A DNA stretch of 64,000 bases, from assembly GCA_001970855.1 (NCBI GenBank), contig LSSN01000002.1, positions 124,001 through 188,000 of the forward strand, in the 5' to 3' direction. Position 1 is the first letter of the stretch. Every line of letters starts with the position of its first letter. The position numbers and the translations under genes are program-made. Below the pieces are notes generated by a model, which searched no databases, had not been told where the DNA came from, and was given only the letters and a program-made list of their open reading frames with translations. This document shows positions 57,428 to 64,000 of this stretch, piece after piece. The DNA is from Smittium culicis. Lineage: Eukaryota; Kickxellomycota; Harpellomycetes; Harpellales; Legeriomycetaceae.

Positions 57428-57958
57428 TTATTCAGAGATCTCAGCAGGATCGGCGCCGGTATCAGCATCCATATTTTCGTCGGCGCTGTTATCGTCGTCG
57501 CCAGCACCCGCATCCTCATCGCCCTCATCGCCGGTCCTGCCGCCACCCTCATCCCCAGCCCCGGTTCCTGCCCCGTCCCCGTCCCCGTCCCCGTCCCCGT
57601 CCCCGGCCTCGGCCTCGGCCTCAGCCCCGCCCGCAGCGCTCTTCATCGCCTTCCGCTCGCGCACGCGCCGCCGGAACTCGCCGAGCTCCGCCTCGAGCGC
57701 CCCGCAAAACTCGCCGAGCTCGAGCTCCGCCAGCGCCTGCTGCACGTGCGCCGCGGTGATCGTCTTCGCGCCCGCGCCGCGCGCCATGTCGTTCGCTGCC
57801 GATGTGACGTAGTTGATGAACACCGTACTTGCCTTCGATACGCCGAGACGCGCCTCCTTCTGGATCGACGTGCCCTCCGGCAATGCGCCCTTCAGCAACC
57901 GCACGATACTCGCCATTGGCAGATCCAAATCCTCGATAACTACCGGATCGACTGACAT
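57428..57958 (-). CDS. DPB4: DNA polymerase epsilon / chromatin-accessibility histone-fold subunit (Dpb4/POLE3)
   Basis: Dpb4/POLE3 pairs with Dpb3/POLE4-type partners in DNA polymerase epsilon and in ISW2/CHRAC remodellers, binding parental H3-H4 at forks. Intronless, 176 residues. The H2B-like histone fold at about 9-95 reads EDLDLPMASIVRLLKGALPE, SIQKEARLGVSKASTVFINY, TSAANDMARGAGAKTITAAH then VQQALAELELGEF. The C-terminal third is acidic and Gly/Ala/Asp-rich, with five tandem Gly-Asp pairs coded by a 6-base repeat (57571-57605). Acidic tails are usual in the family. Oddity: the gene is far richer in G+C than any neighbour, with G/C at most third positions. Confidence 0.93.
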   Translation of the reverse strand: MSVDPVVIEDLDLPMASIVRLLKGALPEGTSIQKEARLGVSKASTVFINYVTSAANDMARGAGAKTITAAHVQQALAELELGEFCGALEAELGEFRRRVRERKAMKSAAGGAEAEAEAGDGDGDGDGDGAGTGAGDEGGGRTGDEGDEDAGAGDDDNSADENMDADTGADPAEISE

Positions 57959-58399
57959 AGTTTTCTTATTTCTTTATGGTGGAGTTTGGGATAAATGGTT
58001 TATTATCTAGCCTTTAAATAAATCTATTTATTGCTTATTGAATTTATGTAAGTGCGACAGCGAATGCGTGGAAATAATACGAAATTTAGTTGTTTGAAAT
58101 CGATATTTTTTTAGAGTTTCATTTAGAAAGTTTTAGTGTAAATAAACAAAAATAAAGAAAGAAAAGAAAAGTTGAGCAAAATATGAAATTTGGTATAAAG
58201 CAATTTTATTGGACTGCAGTGTTTATATCCAAGTAGGAATTTAGAAAAAATTTCAAAAATGGATTAGTTTTTATTTTTGCAATAAATTAGGTTTAAATTA
58301 AAGAAAAAGCAGCGAGAAAATAAAGATTTAACATGAAATATATAAAAAAAAAAAATTGTGTTTAATTTTCGTTCTTTTGAAGAGGGCGGGAGTGAAAGT
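57959..58399. other. DPB4 upstream and AMPK-beta downstream region
   Basis: About 440 AT-rich bases; promoter of DPB4 and 3' region of the next gene on the same strand. No other feature is seen. Confidence 0.6.
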
Positions 58400-60105
58400 T
58401 TACATGACAGGTTTGTAGTATACAGTGGTTAGGTACTATACAGAAGATTATACATAAAAATACAAATACAAATACAAAAAATTAGAAATCAATATAAAGT
58501 CAAGATGCAGAAAAGACAAAGATGGATATGAAGATTAAAATGAGGAAGGGAAAGAGTACCTTTTGCCTGTATCGGGTGGTACTTGAGACGGCCATTACAT
58601 TATCTTTAATTGAGCAGGCGTACAGGTGGTTGAGGACGACGTGGTTTGGGGCGGGCAAAGAGCGTATTCCGTTGATGTTTGTTTCGGGCTGGTTGAGAAG
58701 AACTTGGTTAAGGTGCGGAGGCAAAGTCGGGGGGTCAGTTCTTTGGCTTCGTATTTCCTGTGTGTATCGGTTGTGCATTGTATCGGGAATGGAGCATCTG
58801 TACTCTCCAGGAGGCGAATCGGATAATGTGACTATTATTACATTAGTATTTTATTATTTTTTAGTTTATAAGAGGATGGAACATTAAGTAATTTTTTTTT
58901 TAAAAAAAATAAAGAATTAAGGAATTTGAGTGGTAAAAATATTATGGGAGTAGTAGGAGTAGTTGGAAAAAGAAGGAGGGGAGGAAGGGTATATTGTACC
59001 TGAATCTAGGCCTTCGACGTTATCGCTAGCATCATTTTCTTCATTGATGTTGATCAAAACATCTTCGATTTTAATGTAGTTGACTAAGTTTCCATTATCA
59101 TCAGGAGCAATGACGAGATTTTTAGAGTATTGCCATTCGCCATCAACAATGAATTTAAGTCTGTGCATTCCAACGGGCAAGTTGAGCAAAGTTGACCAGT
59201 CACCGGTGTCGCTAATAGTTTGATTGATTTAAGCAATCGAAGTGAAAAGAGTAAGATATGTAATAAGGTTAGAGAGGGATAGAAAGGAGGGTAGAGGAGA
59301 GGGATTGGGTGGAGGTGGAGCGTATTAATAGGAGGGTGCAAAAAAAGCAAAATAATAAATAGGATAAAAACCTTTTAGACAATTTGATTTTGTATTTCCA
59401 ATCGATGAATGAGCCGGAGACATACACCACATCAGCAGGTTCGTCCCACTTGATTAAAGTAGGAACGATGGTATCTAAAAAAAAAAAAAGGTGATAGGGG
59501 AAGGGGAAGAGAGCAAAAAACGAGATAGATTAATCCACTATTTAAAAAAAAAAAAATACAAAAGTAGGAGATGAAAGAAAAGACAAACCGTTTCTTTTAG
59601 AGCTTTCAATGTCCATCCCTGTTGGGAACGAGTTGTTATCGTACATCGACGAGCTGATTTGGTTGTTAGCTTGTTTGATGTAGCTCGAAAGTGCGCTCTG
59701 GTCAGCGTAAGTTTCGGGGAAGCTGTCCTGGTTTATGGGTATGGCATGGTGCTGGACACTGTTGCGGGGAAGTTTGTAGTTCTGCCTCTTCGAGCTCTGG
59801 TACGTCCCGCCGCCGCCGTACGCCAAACTGCCGAAGAGCGGCGAGCCGACAACGGGGCTTCCGCTAGCCATCCCTAGCCCAAATATGCCATCGTCGTGGT
59901 TCGCGAATCCGGCGGGATTGAACTGCGATTTCTTGTTGGAGTTTGAGGCAGAGGATGCAGTGCGCAGGCGCCTGAAGCCGACGCGCTCGGAAAAGCTGCC
60001 AGGCTGCGGCGAGGATCTATCTTCATTGACTTCGTGTCTTGATTTCTTTGGAGAAACTATCCTGCGCGAGCCGTCGCGCATTTCGGATGAATGAGTGTTG
60101 CCCAT
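58400..60105 (-). CDS. AMPK/SNF1 beta subunit (Gal83/Sip1/Sip2 family), five exons
   Basis: The beta subunit scaffolds the SNF1/AMPK energy-sensing kinase and directs it to places and targets. Exons inferred: 60105-59589, 59474-59372, 59211-59000, 58831-58560 and 58435-58400 (GT-AG, in phase), giving 379 residues. The start MGNTHSSEMRDGSRR has the Gly2 and Ser/Thr pattern for N-myristoylation, found in Sip2 and AMPK-beta. The glycogen-binding CBM48 spans exons 2-3: TIVPTLIKWDEPADVVYVSG, SFIDWKYKIKLSK, then GMHRLKFIVDGEWQYSKNLV and NYIKIEDV. The ASC domain that binds alpha and gamma spans exons 4-5: PPTLPPHLNQVLLNQ, NHVVLNHLYACSIKDNVMAV, RYRQK joined to YLTTVYYKPVM. The last exon is only 12 codons including stop. 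The first ~165 residues are Ser-rich and not conserved. Confidence 0.93.
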
Positions 60106-60858
60106 GTTTTTTTTTTTTTTTTTGCGTTACAGCACAAGTTCTTGCTTAGCAGATAGTTGGTGGTTGTGGTTTAGGTAGGATGATGCTTTATGAGGAATCG
60201 GGATAAATAGACGTAGTTTAAGTAAAGCGGTAAATAAATGGATGGAAGGTATAAGATATATAAGTAAAACCAAGCGAGAAATCAGGAGTGTATAGGAGAA
60301 AGTAAGGATTATCGATGAGAGATATAAGTTTGAGATAGCAGAAGTAGAATCTTTAATTTAGTAAGTAAAATCTAAAAAAAAAAAAGTAAGGGTGTCAGCG
60401 CAATTAGAAAAGTTTGTTTTATTAGTTGACCCCTTTTTTGGCACGTTTTTGATATTTTTTTTCTAATAAAAAGATGAGTTTGTATTATTTATAAACGGTT
60501 TTTTTTTATAGTAGGAAAATTTGAGATAAGATTCTGACCAATAGATTAACGCCTAATTTTTTCCAACCTTTTTTTTTTATTTAGTAAATTATTCATTTAT
60601 TAAAGGGCGAATAAGTAAGAAATAAATAAGAGGATTAAAAAGTAATGACAATGTGTAGGATTATTTAAAGTTTTAATTGCTGAGCAGCAATGAAAAATTA
60701 AAATAAAAAGTGTATTGAAGCGAGAAAGAAAGAAAATAATAAAACAACTTGAAGACGGAAAAAGCATTGTAAAAATAAAAGTGGACAAGTATTGTAAAAC
60801 AAATAATAGAGCAAGTATTTTTTATATTTTTATTTTTTGCAAGATACTTGAGGGTTGT
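60106..60858. other. AMPK-beta upstream region
   Basis: About 750 bases, purine/A-rich on the plus strand, with no supported gene. It includes the AMPK-beta promoter and the J-protein 3' region. Confidence 0.55.
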
Positions 60859-61830
60859 TTAGTGCTGGCTTTTGGGCGGCTTAAAGTAGTCTTGGCTGAA
60901 CCTTCCATAAGGGAACGGTCTTCGTTCACCGCCGATTTCCGAGTCGTAGGTAGAGATGAACCTCATGATTTGTTCGTCCTTGTTTGGCAGCAAGTAGTAG
61001 GCACCGCTGCAGCTTTCCAGGTGGTTTTTTTCGGCATTTTGAGAGGGGTGGTGCAAGGTATCTTCTGGGTACTCGTCGGTGCTTGTTGCGGGGACGAAAC
61101 CTGCGTTTACGTAGACGTAGTTGCTGTCTTCCATATCAAGCAGTTTAGGGGAAACGACACCACGGGCTTTGAGGTGCACGCGTTTGAGCATGGAGACGGC
61201 TTCGAGGTGCGACCTTCCGGCAGATTCAGATACGTTTGCGAGGACAGCTGCGTAGTAAGCGATGAAACCGATCCCAGAGAGCGCAAATACTCCGAAGAGA
61301 ATTCCGCCGAGGACGTTATTATCGCGCGGATTTGGAGCGGCGGGGTGAGAGTTTGAGCGGTAGAAGCCGTACTGGTCGGCAGTGCCAGAGGCAGACCCGC
61401 TGTGAGGGTGCGCGCCAGCAGCGTCGGAGTAGTAGTCGGAGTCGTACATCCTTCTTTCTTGGTAATAAAAAGCGGCACGGTTATAGTAATCGTAGTTTGA
61501 GAAGTCCTTGTTGACGTCTATATGCGCGGCCTTGTTTTTGACTAATTGCTCGTACGCCCATTGGATTTGCTTGAACTTTTCGTCGCTTCCGTGAGCACTA
61601 TACTTGTTCCTGGATTCTATGTTGTTTGGCGAGACTCTATCGGGGTGGTGCAGTTTGCAAAGCTCATAGTACTTTTTCTTGATTTCGGCTTTTGAGCTGT
61701 TTGGGCTGAGCCCTAGAATCTTCAAGGGAGTCAGCCTAGTAGTAGAATATGCTGAGCTGGTTGAATAAAGACTAGCTGAGCTGGCTAAGAAATGAGTTCT
61801 GTAGCGTTTGGTGGAATTGGGGGAATTCAC
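60859..61830 (-). CDS. Membrane-anchored J-domain protein, probably mitochondrial
   Basis: J-proteins stimulate Hsp70 ATPase through the HPD motif. The frame gives about 323 residues. The N terminus (STKRYRTHFLASSASLYSTS) is basic and Ser-rich like a presequence. The J domain at about 34-95 reads TPLKILGLSPNSSKAEIKKK, KLHHPDRVSPNN with HPD, and DEKFKQIQWAYEQLVK. A Tyr/Ser/Asp-rich linker follows, then a membrane helix at about 177-200 (VLGGILFGVFALSGIGFIAY). The remaining ~120 residues have no domain I recognise. Oddity: the frame opens with GTG at 61830 and has no in-frame ATG before the J domain; a TAG lies upstream. The true start is probably in a short upstream exon, such as one beginning at an ATG just before 61840, but I could not fix it. 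Confidence 0.75.
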   Translation of the reverse strand: MNSPNSTKRYRTHFLASSASLYSTSSAYSTTRLTPLKILGLSPNSSKAEIKKKYYELCKLHHPDRVSPNNIESRNKYSAHGSDEKFKQIQWAYEQLVKNKAAHIDVNKDFSNYDYYNRAAFYYQERRMYDSDYYSDAAGAHPHSGSASGTADQYGFYRSNSHPAAPNPRDNNVLGGILFGVFALSGIGFIAYYAAVLANVSESAGRSHLEAVSMLKRVHLKARGVVSPKLLDMEDSNYVYVNAGFVPATSTDEYPEDTLHHPSQNAEKNHLESCSGAYYLLPNKDEQIMRFISTYDSEIGGERRPFPYGRFSQDYFKPPKSQH

Positions 61831-62454
61831 AAAGATAGCATTTTTACATACATTTATTCCCAGAGCTTGTTTAATCTAGCATTTGACAAAACCAGCTTTT
61901 TTTAAACAAGTAAAAAAGAGTTTAATCGTTTTTATTTTTGTAGCTTATTATATAGGTTGTAAATATTAATATGAAAGCGTACAACTTGGTATACAAAAAG
62001 TATAATTAGAAAATGCATTTAAGAGCGGTTTTATAGTACCTTTACAATATTCAATAATTCGCCAACCATGGTTACAGGCAGATTCTATCAAAAAAAAAAA
62101 AAAGAATACTAAAAGTACAAAATGGGCTTTTTTTGAAGTTTGAAGGAAGACACTGTAAAAATTAGCCAGGTAAGATTAAAAAAAAAAAGTTAAAAAGAAG
62201 AGTATATCGCTTGCATTTAGTCTTTTAGGTATACTATTAAGAGCTTCAAACTTGTGGACATTATTACAGACATTTTTTAACTGTTTAAAAGTTTAGCAAG
62301 TAAATTTTATTGGATTTCTCGGCGCTAAATAAATAATAGTGCGATTCGTTTCTACCAATTATTAGGTTTAATGATTGACACTTATTGGCGATACACAATA
62401 AATACGCCCTTTTATAAATATATGGCTGACTGGGTAAATAAAACATAGCTATCC

Positions 62455-62580
62455 AATTGAATAAGGAATTGACATCGATACCAATAAATAAACGATTTGT
62501 AAAATCAGAGCAGTATAATTGAATATGAAATAGACAGAAATACCAATAAATAGATGACTGAGCAAATCAGAATTATCCAA
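62455..62580. repeat. Two diverged tandem copies of a ~63-bp unit
   Basis: 62455-62517 and about 62518-62580 share AATTGAATA near the start, GACA then ATACCAATAAATA in the middle and AAATCAGA near the end. They differ at many positions, so this is an old duplication. Confidence 0.6.
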
Positions 62581-63770
62581 TAATAATAATATTTTACTAA
62601 ATGGCGTTGGTATATAAACCTAATCTTTCTGGGTAAAACTAACCCAGTTTAATAGGAATATTCTTTGGAGAAGCGGAACCATTTTGTATAGAAATTCTAT
62701 TTGCTTATTAATTTAGGCAAAATTGTTGGTTAGCTCATGTATACCATTCGATGATATTTTCTATTACGATTTAAAAGTAAAAGTAATGCTGACGAGTAGG
62801 AAAAACTAAATAGGGAAAGTTATGCTCCTCGAAATAATTTCATAATTGTTTGCAGTTTAGTTTGTCCGATAAAATTCTAGACTGGGAGACCAAAAGTACA
62901 ATTTTTAAGCGTGATATTTTTTTTTGGAGGGGTAGGTGTAGAGTAAATAGGCTTTTATGAGTAAAAAAAAGGGGCATAGTTCAGGCAATATAAAGAAAGT
63001 GGCTGGCTGCAGCGTAACAGAGCGGAAGGATTTACTATTATTTAACTTGTCTACGTGTAATGAGGGATTCAGAAACGATCGTGGGCCTGCTACTAGTTGG
63101 TAGCGATAACATAAAAATACACATTTCTGTAGAGACGTTGAACACAAAGCCAAAATTCCGTCCAAACGGAACTGGTCCAGGTAGATTTTAAATGGGCTGA
63201 TCTGACTCTGCAAAATTCCAGCTATAATCAGCTTTTTTTTTATTTTTATTTGCTGCTTATTAGGTTTGTTGCTAATGAGAAGCTTTTTAATGCTGCGCAT
63301 TATTCAGCTTACAGGCACACTTGGCGCGCTTCACTTTAATATAACTGACTTTGGCCATCTAAAATACCCTGTCAAACAACTGCACTAAACTAGTTTCGCT
63401 CGCCCAATTGGCCATCAACATGAACATTTATTTGTGCGATTTGCTATGCTCTAGCAAGTGGTTCTTGATCGAAGAAGCCAAGCGCTAACAAAACTGCTCT
63501 TCACTTTTTTTGGCCAATACCATACCAGAAATTTTTTTTTCGAGTAGCTTGAGCATTGGGGTGGGAAGAATTACCCCAAATAATATTTACGAATTCGGGT
63601 ATATGCGAGACCATTTCAAGGAGAGGAACTTTCGCTATTAAAATTTTTACTCATATAAGAATTGCCTTTTCTTATAAATCATAATAAAAAAATCAACGAA
63701 TGAATCATACTTAATAACCAATAGATTTACCTTAAAATATGCTATTAGAATTTCCAAGAAAAAAAGTTCT

Positions 63771-63790
63771 GCTTTCTTCGTTTAGAATTC
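63771..63790 (+). repeat. Short fragment of the dispersed repeat
   Basis: GCTTTCTTCGTTTAGAAT matches the right block of the copy near 18970 over 18 bases. No more of the element is recognisable around it. Confidence 0.4.
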
Positions 63791-64000
63791 CCCATATAGC
63801 TTTATTTCTTATCGGAATCCCAGCAGCAAATGAAATCTGAAAACACAGACCATTAATCCTGCTACTTTCAGACAATTCGTTGACAAATGAGGCAACTAAT
63901 TGTCGTATTTTAGCTTTTTGAAAGTAAATAGCTATATTCCCATAGATCCCAAAAAAGATAAATTACAGCATAATCAGTGCCTACTTTGCCATATTAGCTC

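Larger units (their letters stand above)
61831..64000. other. 2.2 kb terminal spacer
   Basis: No supported gene. The minus frame at 63300-62905 has no recognisable domain. Contains a two-copy ~63-bp repeat (62455-62580) and a dispersed-repeat fragment at 63771-63790. Confidence 0.55.

Noticed and set aside
57392..57955. Plus-strand 187-residue Arg/Pro-rich frame opposite DPB4
   Set aside because: Antisense shadow of a G+C-rich gene; the minus strand encodes a complete histone-fold protein.
60715..61356. Plus-strand 213-residue frame
   Set aside because: Overlaps the J-protein on the other strand, which has a clear J domain; the plus frame has no domain.

Overview
This is a stretch of a very AT-rich fungal nuclear genome. 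The evidence is a set of typically fungal or eukaryotic genes (MSS51, RRG7-like, ECM33-like, DAP1, class 2 dihydroorotate dehydrogenase), GT-AG introns of roughly 50-270 bases, and standard use of TGG for Trp in the host genes. The long AT-only spacers, a fungal L1-like LINE and two elements resembling insect transposons would fit an early-diverging, possibly insect-associated fungus such as Harpellales/Kickxellomycotina. That placement is inference; no rRNA or other marker is present. I found no tRNA, rRNA or CRISPR array.

Layout. 1-15.9 kb is a gene block: the last exon of an unidentified gene, SLD5 (GINS), NCS6/CTU1 (tRNA thiolation), a SUN-domain ER membrane protein, MSS51 (COX1 expression), mitoribosomal bL35m and RCC1. 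15.9-28.9 kb is gene-free DNA with a 40-bp tandem repeat, a dead ZBED5-like hAT transposon, a dead MULE transposase and a piggyBac-like MITE. 29.0-34.1 kb holds dUTPase, mitoribosomal uL23m, an RRG7-like protein and a ten-exon TTI2-like gene. 34.9-40.2 kb is a decayed LINE. 40.2-44.9 kb is repeat-rich spacer with unidentified degraded coding remnants. 44.9-50.4 kb carries NXT1, KIN17, an ECM33-like GPI protein and DAP1. 50.7-52.5 kb is a cluster of MITE copies. 53.0-61.8 kb is dense again: FKBP2, dihydroorotate dehydrogenase, ARPC5, DPB4/POLE3, AMPK beta and a membrane J-protein. The last 2 kb is spacer.

The genes are housekeeping and do not form one pathway. Several have mitochondrial roles (MSS51, bL35m, uL23m, RRG7-like, dihydroorotate dehydrogenase), and three serve DNA replication or nucleotide supply (SLD5, DPB4, dUTPase). 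Exon structures were assembled by hand from reading frame, splice-site consensus and family similarity.

Most worth checking: a class 2-type dihydroorotate dehydrogenase with Cys where class 2 enzymes have catalytic Ser; the animal-type hAT relic; a TTAA-targeting piggyBac-like MITE family in four or more copies; and the LINE and MULE, whose premature stops sit where Trp or Gln is expected, as repeat-induced C-to-T mutation would leave. I did not find a clearly new multi-gene system.
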